A stretch of 64,000 nt of DNA from Clostridia bacterium (GTDB lineage Bacteria > Bacillota > Clostridia > Lachnospirales > Lachnospiraceae), in assembly GCA_910575245.1 (NCBI GenBank), contig CAJTEN010000025.1, positions 16,919-80,918 of the forward strand, read 5' to 3'. Made by a program: the position numbers and the translations under genes. The notes below the pieces were generated by a model. It had not been told where the DNA came from and made no database searches. It was given only the letters and a program-made list of their open reading frames with translations. The stretch's first letter is position 1. Every line of letters begins with the position of its first letter. Positions 18,405 to 27,011 of this stretch are shown one piece after another.

Positions 18405-18630
18405 CTAGAATAGTCCTTCGTTGTTCGTCCGCTTCGCTATCGTATTGACAACAACGATCAGAATGAATGCCACAACCGATTTGAACATACCCGCCGCCGT
18501 GGAGAAGGAATAGTCGTTATTGATAATACCCATTCGGTAAACGTATGTATCAATGATATCCGCCACATCATATACATGCGAAGTATACAGCATGAAGATC
18601 TGGTCAAATCCGGCATTCAGGATATTACAT
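18405..18630 (-). pseudogene. 3' remnant of the LplB-type permease gene
   Basis: In-frame sequence NILNAGFDQIFMLYTSHVYD to TIAKRTNNEGLF matches the last 75 or so residues of LplB-type permeases. A TAA lies just upstream and the first 220 or so codons are gone. The break falls at about 18630, two bases from the start of a plus-strand SGNH esterase fragment, so a deletion has joined the two. Confidence 0.85.
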
Positions 18631-18631
18631 T

Positions 18632-19239
18632 ATGAAAACGAATACCTACGGAATCGATTTAAAGAAGGGTGTATTAAACAGAGGAAATCTGTATCGGATG
18701 GCCCGTGTAATGGAAAGGCAGACTTTATCATTGTAGAATTCAGTGTTAACGATGATGACAATGAACATTTTCTGGAAACCTATGAGGGATTGATCAGTAA
18801 ACTATACAAAAGTAAAGCCCGCCCCGCCGTCCTGACCGTAAACAGCGTGCGGTATGACAACGGAGAGAATGCCCAGGAGCAACACCTGAAGGTCGGCAGG
18901 GCGTACCATATCCCCTGTGTAAGCATGAAACCGTGCCTGTATGAAAAAGTTCTGGACGGTACCTTTACAAGCCGTAACATCACCGAGGATGATCTGCACC
19001 CTAACGATCTCGGCCACAGCCTGATGGCTGAAGTTATCATTGATTTCCTTGAAGGGGTATATGAGCATCTGAAAGACATGCCTGACCCGGCATCGGAAGC
19101 CGACAGCCTCCACCTGGATACCTTGGCCGAACATCTGCCCTACGGAGAGCATACCGTAGAAATCGAAGTGGCCAAAACCCATGAAAATGATAAAGTGCCA
19201 TTTTATCTTGTATCGGTGATCGTCTCCGCCCAGGCGTAG
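18632..19239 (+). pseudogene. SGNH/GDSL esterase gene with internal deletion
   Basis: The N-terminal stretch from ATG 18632 reads MKTNTYGIDLKKGVLNRGNL then YRMARVMER, the usual start of a family that should continue into the catalytic GGSIT block. Instead the frame shifts and the sequence resumes downstream in another frame with block III (DFIIVEFSVNDDDN) and block V (DDLHPNDLGH, catalytic Asp/His). The nucleophile Ser block and some 60-80 residues are missing, so the gene is inactive. Intact relatives are probably carbohydrate esterases. Confidence 0.75.
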
Positions 19240-19240
19240 C

Positions 19241-20369
19241 CTACTGCATGTATTCCGCCGGAATAATCAGCCTGATCAAAGTGCCTTCCTTTGACTTTGA
19301 ATAGATATGCATACGGTACCCATTGCCATAATACTGCCTGATACGCTGATTGATATTATAGAGTCCGATGCTTTTGCTCCTGCTCATATCACGGATCTCG
19401 ATATCCTTCCGAAGCTTCTCCAAAGCTTCGGAAGCCATACCGCATCCGTTGTCCTCCACATCAATATACAGCAGTCTAAACCCATCCGAAATCCTGCTGT
19501 AAACGGAAAGCCGGATCACTCCACCCTCTTCTTTCTCCTCCATTCCATGCAGAATCGCATTTTCCACCACCGGCTGCAAAAGCAGCGGCAGGATCTGATA
19601 TTCTGACAATTCCAGGCCTTCCTCCACTTTCTTCTCGTACAGGATACGGTCGCCGAACCGCAGCTGCTGTATCATCATATATATATCCACATGTTCTATC
19701 TCTCCCTCCAGGGATGTGACAGAAGCTCCCACATTTTCCAACACATATCTCATGGATCTGCCTAACAGTTTGACCGCTGTTGCCACTTCCCTGTCTCCGG
19801 CCGTAAAGGCCTTCATGCGGATTGTCTCCAGTGTATTGTACAGGAAATGCGGATTGATCTGGCTTGCCAACATTTTAAATTCCATTTCCTGCTGGCTGAT
19901 CATAAATTCTTTCTCCTTGATCTGTGCCTCATAAACCTTCGCTTCCTGCTCTTTAATATTCTTCACCATCACCTGCAGATCGGCAAACACATCGGATAAC
20001 TCATCATTTCCCTGGAGGATCGGGATCAGCCCATAATCCCGATTGCTGGCCTTATGCATCTCCTGCCGAAGTACCCCCCCCCACTCTCTCTACAAAATAT
20101 CCGGTAAAGAAGTGTATCATAATAAGCGGAATCACCAATGCAAGAAGCAAAACCGCAATGCAGAGCAATAATATATTCTGTATATTTCGAAATCCGCCGG
20201 GATCGATCGTGGTAATATAAAGTCTTGACTCCGACCGGTAAGTATATAGAGTGGAAATATCAATAAAACATGTCACGCCATCCTGTCTGATCCGGTCTCT
20301 GCGCTGGAAATATGGTTCTTCATAATCAATGGCGCAGGATTGCTCCATGCAATTACATGTAATTTGCAT
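19241..20369 (-). pseudogene. YesM-type sensor histidine kinase, truncated and frameshifted at a poly-C tract
   Basis: The 5' frame (20052-20369) holds the end of an extracellular sensor domain and the second membrane helix (NILLLCIAVLLLALVIPLIM). The first helix and most of the sensor are missing. It breaks at a 9-base G run on the coding strand. The rest (19241-20059) is in another frame: HAMP, coiled linker, H-box QINPHFLYNTLETIRM and ATPase motifs VENAILHG, DNGCGM and GLYNINQR. With 8 instead of 9 Gs the two parts read through (VGGVLRQEMHKASN). It could therefore be a slippage-variable gene, but the missing N-terminus argues for decay. Confidence 0.82.
20074..20082. repeat. Poly-C tract (C9) inside the kinase gene
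   Basis: Nine C bases on the plus strand place the two kinase parts out of frame; eight would join them. Confidence 0.9.
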
Positions 20370-20440
20370 CCAAAAACGCCTACGGTAACAGTTTTCTTAT
20401 TGTGACGAAACAAATACAGGTATGATCCTGCGGTATTAAC

Positions 20441-20449
20441 TGTTATAAT
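20441..20449 (+). promoter_or_regulatory. Extended -10 promoter of the GH31 gene
   Basis: TGTTATAAT holds a TG-N-TATAAT extended -10 box, 38 bases upstream of the ATG at 20488. No convincing -35 box is visible. Confidence 0.6.
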
Positions 20450-20487
20450 GAGAAATACAATTAACCTATCGAAAGCGAGGATATTCT

Positions 20488-22827
20488 ATGAAATTCAACA
20501 ACGGCTGCTGGCTGTTCAAAGAAGGGACAGCCTGCTTCTCTCCGCACGAGGTCTACTATACCAGAATCAGCGACACGGAAGTGACCCTGTGCGCACCCAC
20601 ACACCCGATCGCCCAGCGCGGCGCCACATTAGGCGGGATCAATCTCACCATCCGCATCTCATCCCCTATGCCAGATGTGCTGCGTATACAGACCGGCCAC
20701 CATACGGGAAGGCTTAAGCGGGCGCCTTCCTTTGACCTGAAACTGAATGACCCGCAGAAGCTTCAGGTGGAAGACAGCGAAGATAAGATCACCGTCACCA
20801 CCGGAAGCCTGACCCTGGCTATCACGAAAAATCCCTGGTCCATGACCTACACAAGCGGCGGCAAAGTGCTTACCGCCAGCGGGAACCGTGATCTCGCCCT
20901 GATGAAGACTGACTATAAAGGCGATTTCTACGAAGTAAACGGCGATCTGGAAAACACCTTCATGCGTGAACAGCTGAATATCGGCGTAGGCGAATTGCTG
21001 TATGGTACCGGTGAACGCTTCACCCCTTTTGTCAAAAACGGGCAGAGCGTTGAAATCTACAACGAGGACGGCGGCACAAGCACAGAGCAGGCCTATAAGA
21101 ACATTCCTTTCTTCCTTTCCAACAAAGGATACGGTGTCCTGGTCAACCATCCGGAGCGTGTCTCCATGGAATTCGGCACGGAGAATGTGACGAAGACTTC
21201 CTTCTGTGTCGAGGGCGGCAGCCTGGATTACTTCTTCTTCAACGGATCGACCATGAAAGATGTCCTGACAAGATACACCGATCTTTCCGGCAAGCCCGCA
21301 CTTCCGGCTCCCTGGACCTTCGGCCTGTGGCTGTCCACTTCTTTCACGACCGATTATGATGAAGCCACCGTTATGAGCTTTATCGACGGTATGCTGGACC
21401 GCGGCATTCCGCTGCGTACCTTCCACTTCGACTGCTTCTGGATGAAAGCCTTCCACTGGTCAGATTTCGTCTGGGACGAGAAAGTCTTCCCCGATCCCAC
21501 AGGAATGCTGTCCCGGATCAAGGCGAAAGGCCTTAATATCTGCGTATGGATCAATCCTTACATCGGACAGGAATCTATCCTTTTTGCCGAGGGCGCAAAG
21601 AAAGGATACTTCATCAAAAGGCCTAACGGCGATGTGTGGCAATGGGATATGTGGCAGCCCGGCATGGCACTGGTAGACTTCACCAATCCGGATGCCTGCA
21701 GATGGTATCAGGACAAGCTGGAAGCGCTGCTGGATATGGGTGTGGACTGCTTCAAGACAGATTTCGGTGAGAGGATCCCGATAAACTGTGTCTACCATGA
21801 CGGTTCCGACCCTAAGAAGATGCACAATTTCTATACCTATCTCTATAACAAAGTTGTATTCGATCTGCTGGAGCGCAAGCGCGGCAAGGGAGAAGCCGTG
21901 CTGTTCGCCCGCTCTGCTACCGTAGGCGGCCAGAAATTCCCGGTACACTGGGGCGGCGACTGCTGGTCCGACTATGTCTCCATGGAAGAAAGTCTGCGCG
22001 GCGGCCTGTCCCTGCTCATGTCGGGTTTTGGTTTCTGGGCACACGATATCGGCGGTTTCGAGCACACCTCCACGGCGGATGTGTACAAGCGCTGGGTTGC
22101 CTTCGGCCTGCTGTCCTCCCACAGCCGCCTGCACGGCAGCCAGTCTTACCGCGTACCGTGGCTGTATGACGAGGAAGCTGTAGATGTGGTGAGGGCATTC
22201 ACCCGCCTGAAGGCTTCGTTGATGCCTTATCTCTACAAGACATCCATCGACACTTCCCGTTCCGGTGTGCCGACTATGAGAAGTATGGTTCTGGAATTCA
22301 CCCAGGATAAGAACTGCAGTTACCTGGATAAACAGTATATGCTGGGTGACAATCTGCTCGTTGCTCCGATCTTCAACGAAGAGGGAATCGGTTCGTTCTA
22401 TCTTCCGAAGGGCACCTGGACGGATTTCTTTACAGGAGAAGTGATGAATGGCGGCGCCTGGGCCGAAAAGAAATATGATTATCTGCATCTGCCGCTGATG
22501 GTGCGCGAGAATTCTGTCGTGGCAGTCGGCGCCTGTGATGATAAGCCGGATTATGATTATGCCGACGGCGTAGAACTGCGCGTGTATGCACTCGTGGACG
22601 GACAGGAATGTTCGACAACCGTCTATGATATGAAACAGAAAGAAGACCTGCGTGTCTCCATTGTGAAGAGCGGCACTTCGATCAGCATCCAGGCCGAAGG
22701 GGATAAACCCTATACGGTGCGGCTTGTCAATGTACAGGCAGCTTCGGCGGTTGGAGCTTCCATGGCAGTCGACGGGAAGGATACGGTGTTGACGCTTTCA
22801 GGTGCGGTTGCCGATATCACGTTATAG
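20488..22827 (+). CDS. yicI: Alpha-xylosidase, glycoside hydrolase family 31 (YicI-like)
   Basis: A 779-residue cytoplasmic GH31 enzyme that releases alpha-xylose from xyloglucan oligosaccharides such as isoprimeverose. The nucleophile is Asp425 in KTDFGERIP and the acid/base is Asp491 in HWGGDC. The 66-residue spacing equals that in E. coli YicI. The Phe/Trp-rich subsite HFDCFWMKAFHWSDFVWD also fits YicI rather than alpha-glucosidases. Length is full. It has an extended -10 promoter, a GCGAGG ribosome binding site and a terminator, so it is monocistronic and intact beside a broken sugar-uptake locus. Confidence 0.93.
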   Translation: MKFNNGCWLFKEGTACFSPHEVYYTRISDTEVTLCAPTHPIAQRGATLGGINLTIRISSPMPDVLRIQTGHHTGRLKRAPSFDLKLNDPQKLQVEDSEDKITVTTGSLTLAITKNPWSMTYTSGGKVLTASGNRDLALMKTDYKGDFYEVNGDLENTFMREQLNIGVGELLYGTGERFTPFVKNGQSVEIYNEDGGTSTEQAYKNIPFFLSNKGYGVLVNHPERVSMEFGTENVTKTSFCVEGGSLDYFFFNGSTMKDVLTRYTDLSGKPALPAPWTFGLWLSTSFTTDYDEATVMSFIDGMLDRGIPLRTFHFDCFWMKAFHWSDFVWDEKVFPDPTGMLSRIKAKGLNICVWINPYIGQESILFAEGAKKGYFIKRPNGDVWQWDMWQPGMALVDFTNPDACRWYQDKLEALLDMGVDCFKTDFGERIPINCVYHDGSDPKKMHNFYTYLYNKVVFDLLERKRGKGEAVLFARSATVGGQKFPVHWGGDCWSDYVSMEESLRGGLSLLMSGFGFWAHDIGGFEHTSTADVYKRWVAFGLLSSHSRLHGSQSYRVPWLYDEEAVDVVRAFTRLKASLMPYLYKTSIDTSRSGVPTMRSMVLEFTQDKNCSYLDKQYMLGDNLLVAPIFNEEGIGSFYLPKGTWTDFFTGEVMNGGAWAEKKYDYLHLPLMVRENSVVAVGACDDKPDYDYADGVELRVYALVDGQECSTTVYDMKQKEDLRVSIVKSGTSISIQAEGDKPYTVRLVNVQAASAVGASMAVDGKDTVLTLSGAVADITL

Positions 22828-22862
22828 GACATTAAATTCATTACGCATACATCTTTTCAAAG

Positions 22863-22897
22863 AAAAGCAGAGTCTCACAGTGTGGGCTCTGCTTTTT
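22863..22897 (+). terminator. Rho-independent terminator
   Basis: GCAGAG (22867-22872) pairs with CTCTGC (22887-22892), flanked by AAAA and TTTTT. It ends the GH31 gene. Confidence 0.82.
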
Positions 22898-22991
22898 GCA
22901 TTTTTAATTGATGTTCCCCTCTCCACGCTCTGCCAAATTTGAAGCCAAAATATAATCTGCAAACAGTCCTCTATCATTTATTAAAACACTA

Positions 22992-25964
22992 TTAATGAGT
23001 TACGAGAGGCTTAATTTCTTCGTCTAACGTTTTTCGGAGTTCCGCCATCATCTGAGCATAATATTTGAACTTTGGCAATGCCTGTTCCTGTGCAGCCTTA
23101 TAGCCTGCAAAATCGATTGTGGCCTTTATTGCGCTTTCATTGGGAATCTCACCATTTCTATAATGAGTTGCAGCATACATAACTTCCTCTTTAGAAGCAA
23201 ACCAAATCAGGCAAAAATCATCAATTACTTTCTCGATGCATTCCTGTTTTGTTTTTTCAATAATGTTAAGAATAGACTGGCCTTTGTACTTACTATCATC
23301 CAGTTCAATCTCAGATACCACATCAGCCATAATATCGGCAATCTTTGGATTCTCTTTTCTTAGTTCCTCAATATACTGCCTGATTTCTTCGATCTTCTTC
23401 TGCCGCTCTTTCGGTGTAATATCTTCGTCGCTATTTTCAGGAGTTACAATATTTTGAATCAGATTGATAATGTATTCATAGTCAATTTTGATGTTACTGT
23501 ATGCCATCAGCTCATAATCATAATCTACAGCCGGAGCATTCGGATCATCCTCCGGAACTGATTTGTCTGGTCTGAGCTCTTCAATCAAATTTGCGTAATG
23601 ACCGGCATAATCTTCATATTCTTTCTCTGTCATTCCATAGGATTCCAGCATTCCGTGTTCATAATTAGTAAAGGACTTGAGCTGTGCAAATAGTTTGTCA
23701 AAATTCTGGAACATTTTTACAAATACTTCTTTTTCTTTTCGTGACATTGCCGGGATATCCACAGGTGTCTGTGCAGCTATCCTTACTGCTGATAACGCTT
23801 TCCTAAAAGCCGGTTCTATCTCATCCCAGTCCGCCAATAAAGCTTCTTTGGTTCCTCCTGCAGAATATAGCTTCACCGCATTATCTACGGCTTCCTTAAA
23901 CAACTTAGGCGACTGGAATGTAACAATCTGCCCATAAATCTTAGGCTTGTCAAATATACGATTTGTTCTGGAAAATGCCTGAATCAAATCATGTGGTCCC
24001 ATTGGTTGTCTGTCAATAAATATCGCAGACATACATGGTGCATCAAAGCCTGTCAGCAATCTGTCTACAACAATAACTAAATCTACCTGCTCATTTCGGC
24101 TCATAAACTTAGCATCTTTTCTTGCCAGCCTTTTATTCAGATTTATATTATATCCCTGAATTTGAGACAAATCATACTTTGTTCCAAACATGTTATTATA
24201 ATCATCTAAAGATTCCTGCATCTTCTGCTGATTTACTTGCGACCCCTCTTCATTTTCAGATACAGAGTATGTAATAGCAAACTTAGGAAAATCAGGCAAT
24301 ACCCGCTTAATTCTATCGTCTATAACAAGTGGTGTTTCCCCACCTTTTACTTTCTTTAGCAGGTCGTAATATTTCTGAGCAATTTGAATAGAGCTTGTTG
24401 TAAGAAGACCCTCATAAGTTTTCCCTTTACCATTTTGGAAGCCTAACTTGTGGTAAGATTTATTAAGAATGATATCCAGCACTTTTAACATATGAACTTC
24501 GTTATCATATGTTCTTGCATCTGTTTCATCCATAATGTTTTTAGGCCCGTTATGCTCTACTTGAAAACCAAGTACTGCATTATCATGAATTGCATTTTGA
24601 ATTGTATATCTATGAAGTCTTTTTCCATACAATTCCTCAGTAGTTCGTGGCAGATCGCCTAACTGGGGATATGGATTCTCTGCAAAACGCGGTGTCCCTG
24701 TAAATCCATACCACAATGAATTTCCAAAAAATCTCTCCAGTTCCCTTTTGGTTGTTGGTGTTACTGCTCTATGACACTCATCTACTATAAATGCCATTCT
24801 GAGATTTTTAATTTTATTATATTCAGGCGTTCCTTCTGTCAGACGCTTTGTAATCAGTCGCTGCAATTTCTGAATGGTAGTAACCAATACCTGCCGATCA
24901 TCAGATTTAAGCTTGTTTTTGAGGTCGTTTACATTTTCTGTCTCATCTACATCTATAAGATCATTATTCGCATAAGCCTGAAAAGCCTGTGTTGTCTGAG
25001 TATCCAAATCTTTTCTGTCAATCAGGAAAATGGTTTTATCCAAAGATGGAATATCCATAAGCAGATTTCTGGTCGCTTTATATGATGTCAATGTCTTTCC
25101 TGATCCTGTTGTATGCCATACAAATCCCGACTTACCATTTCTGGAGGCTTCCCGAATAGCTTCGATTGCATGAATCTGATATGGTCTCAAAATAATCAGT
25201 CTCTTTGCGTCCTCATCCAGTACTGTATATCTTGCTATCATCTCATGTGCCTCAGGTATTCGAAGAACACTTTTAGCAAAATCAATATAATCAGTTACCG
25301 GATTGTTTTCTTTATCAACCCATCCGCTCAAAAATTTCTCGTTAAGTTCACCATCAGATGCGGAAGCAAAATATTTGGTATCAACACCATTACTTACTAC
25401 AAACATCTGTACAGCTGAAAATATACCGTTAAACTTACCTTCTCCAATGTATTTTTTTATTTGGCGAAATCCTTCCAGGTAAGAATGCTGCTTATTTTTT
25501 AACTCGATATGAATCATTGGCAATCCATTGATCATGAGTGTCACGTCAAATCTTCGATCTCTGACTGCCGATTCCCCGGCATCTCCATCATCCAACGCCC
25601 GGTATTGATTGATGACTTCGTAAACACTGCTGCCGCCTGCAATATGCTCATGATTCATAACAACAAGATGCAGTTTCTCTGTATCTCTTTGTACATGAAC
25701 CATAACCTTTCCATTTTCTCCAACAAGCCATTCTCCGGCTTTATAAAAGCTGGAAAACTGCAATTGATTTTTAACCTGCTCAAATTCAGCATCTGACAGA
25801 GAAGTTCCGTTTAAACGATCCTTGTTATTTTGTTCCAGAATATATCTGAAATTTTTCCAAAGATCTTCCTCTGTCTTTAAATCCTGCCTGTAAGTCCATT
25901 GAGAATCCCCATATGCTAACTGCTCAATTAGTTTCTGTTCGATTAATGCTTCTAATTCTGGCAT
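22992..25964 (-). CDS. hsdR: Type I restriction enzyme, HsdR subunit
   Basis: A 990-residue motor/nuclease subunit. The N-terminal nuclease has the PD-(D/E)XK elements RFDVTLMINGLPMIHIELKN (about 138-157). Helicase motifs follow: Walker A HTTGSGKTLTS (about 283), DECHRAV (about 393), GFTGTPR (about 415), and the second RecA domain with LLTGFDAP and QAFSRTNR. All key motifs are intact. It is the last gene of the hsd operon, separated from hsdS by a three-gene DUF3990 cassette. It should cut DNA unmethylated at the HsdS-defined site. Confidence 0.95.
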   Translation of the reverse strand: MPELEALIEQKLIEQLAYGDSQWTYRQDLKTEEDLWKNFRYILEQNNKDRLNGTSLSDAEFEQVKNQLQFSSFYKAGEWLVGENGKVMVHVQRDTEKLHLVVMNHEHIAGGSSVYEVINQYRALDDGDAGESAVRDRRFDVTLMINGLPMIHIELKNKQHSYLEGFRQIKKYIGEGKFNGIFSAVQMFVVSNGVDTKYFASASDGELNEKFLSGWVDKENNPVTDYIDFAKSVLRIPEAHEMIARYTVLDEDAKRLIILRPYQIHAIEAIREASRNGKSGFVWHTTGSGKTLTSYKATRNLLMDIPSLDKTIFLIDRKDLDTQTTQAFQAYANNDLIDVDETENVNDLKNKLKSDDRQVLVTTIQKLQRLITKRLTEGTPEYNKIKNLRMAFIVDECHRAVTPTTKRELERFFGNSLWYGFTGTPRFAENPYPQLGDLPRTTEELYGKRLHRYTIQNAIHDNAVLGFQVEHNGPKNIMDETDARTYDNEVHMLKVLDIILNKSYHKLGFQNGKGKTYEGLLTTSSIQIAQKYYDLLKKVKGGETPLVIDDRIKRVLPDFPKFAITYSVSENEEGSQVNQQKMQESLDDYNNMFGTKYDLSQIQGYNINLNKRLARKDAKFMSRNEQVDLVIVVDRLLTGFDAPCMSAIFIDRQPMGPHDLIQAFSRTNRIFDKPKIYGQIVTFQSPKLFKEAVDNAVKLYSAGGTKEALLADWDEIEPAFRKALSAVRIAAQTPVDIPAMSRKEKEVFVKMFQNFDKLFAQLKSFTNYEHGMLESYGMTEKEYEDYAGHYANLIEELRPDKSVPEDDPNAPAVDYDYELMAYSNIKIDYEYIINLIQNIVTPENSDEDITPKERQKKIEEIRQYIEELRKENPKIADIMADVVSEIELDDSKYKGQSILNIIEKTKQECIEKVIDDFCLIWFASKEEVMYAATHYRNGEIPNESAIKATIDFAGYKAAQEQALPKFKYYAQMMAELRKTLDEEIKPLVTH

Positions 25965-26062
25965 TTTCGTTTCCTCTGCTGATCATTCTTGATTTTATAT
26001 AATGAAAAGTCTGACTTTGACAATTTTATCTTACGCTGTTCCCGAGTGATACTCCAAAAATT

Positions 26063-26272
26063 CTACCATGCATGTTTTCCTGTCGCAATCAGGCTATCTA
26101 TATCTTCAAATGCATTTTCTATCCTCTCTGTATGGTATTCCCAATAGCCATCATATATCTTTTGCGTAATGTTGTGATCATCCCATTCCTTTAAAACATC
26201 CCCTGTTGCCTTTTCTTTATAAGCAGCATAATATTCCAATAAATATGAAAAAAATTCCATTTCTTCACTCAT
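26063..26272 (-). CDS. Small DUF3791-like protein
   Basis: A 69-residue acidic protein. EFFSYLLEYYAAYKEKATGD and then YWEYHTERIENAFEDIDSLI fit the short DUF3791 pattern (a helical protein with a terminal H-T and EDID stretch). It starts just after the stop of the preceding 81-residue gene, so the cassette is tightly coupled. DUF3791 genes commonly accompany DUF3990 genes. A neutralising or accessory role is inferred from that. Confidence 0.6.
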   Translation of the reverse strand: MSEEMEFFSYLLEYYAAYKEKATGDVLKEWDDHNITQKIYDGYWEYHTERIENAFEDIDSLIATGKHAW

Positions 26273-26273
26273 C

Positions 26274-26519
26274 TTATTCTCCCCTTATATATACAGATTT
26301 TCTCGGATCTCCTGTAATTTTTTCACATTCCCAAATTTCAAATAAAGCTCCGGCGCCAAACTCTGTCATTCCTAGTTCCATATCTTCAAGCATCTTGTGT
26401 GTTTCAGAGCATACAAATGCCCTGAGTGCTTCCAACGGTGTCATTCCATACTTTTCCAAAATCATTTTCAAAACTTCTGTATTATAATAATCTATTATTT
26501 CAGGTTCAAGTCTTTTCAT
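26274..26519 (-). CDS. Small DUF3990-associated protein
   Basis: An 81-residue protein (core YGMTPLEALRAFVCSETHKM and ITGDPRKSVYIRGE) whose start overlaps the DUF3990 stop by 4 bases. I recall similar small proteins next to DUF3990 genes in gut clostridia. The gene arrangement is that of a toxin-antitoxin unit, but no antitoxin activity is established. Confidence 0.6.
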   Translation of the reverse strand: MKRLEPEIIDYYNTEVLKMILEKYGMTPLEALRAFVCSETHKMLEDMELGMTEFGAGALFEIWECEKITGDPRKSVYIRGE

Positions 26520-26995
26520 AAATATTTAACCTCAACTAATTCTAAAATGGATATGGCTTTTTCGGTTTTAAATGCATATTGATCTTTTAAATTTTGCGGG
26601 AGCAATAACCGGATTGCTATATCTTCAGTAAATCTTCCTTTTAAAAAATCATTTATCGTTCTAATTGCCTGATCATTCGCCACCGGGCCAATAACAATAT
26701 CATACGAATCACTTGCAGATTTATCAGTACGATACGCAGAAACATATCTCAGCCACTCCTTTGAAGCCTGATCAAAAGCCAAAAGAGATAAGCTTTCAAA
26801 GTCTTTCGAATTAACATGATAGGCCGAAATCACAGGATTTCCTTCTCTACGCCTGTCGGTAGTTCTGACAGCCCACTTCCTTGCTTGTCCATAATCACTT
26901 GTAAGATAAAATCCCGCCCCAAAATCCAATAACTTTCTGGATTTTATGATTTGAAGGTTCTTTACTTCTATATTACTTCCATGGTATAAAATCAT
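26516..26995 (-). CDS. DUF3990 protein, ADP-ribosyltransferase-like
   Basis: A 159-residue protein matching DUF3990, which belongs to the ADP-ribosyltransferase-like fold clan. The start MILYHGS supplies the NAD-site His, and LDFGAGFYLTSDYGQARKWA supplies the Tyr-containing second motif of H-Y-E-type transferases. The third catalytic residue cannot be set with confidence. It lies 16 bases after hsdS and overlaps the next small gene. A toxin-like or defence role is inferred from fold and context. Confidence 0.72.
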   Translation of the reverse strand: MILYHGSNIEVKNLQIIKSRKLLDFGAGFYLTSDYGQARKWAVRTTDRRREGNPVISAYHVNSKDFESLSLLAFDQASKEWLRYVSAYRTDKSASDSYDIVIGPVANDQAIRTINDFLKGRFTEDIAIRLLLPQNLKDQYAFKTEKAISILELVEVKYL

Positions 26996-27011
26996 ATTTT
27001 CACATCTTTCT

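Noticed and set aside
20659..22488. Long minus-strand frames opposite the GH31 gene
   Set aside because: They mirror a strongly supported coding gene, and none has a start signal or family match.
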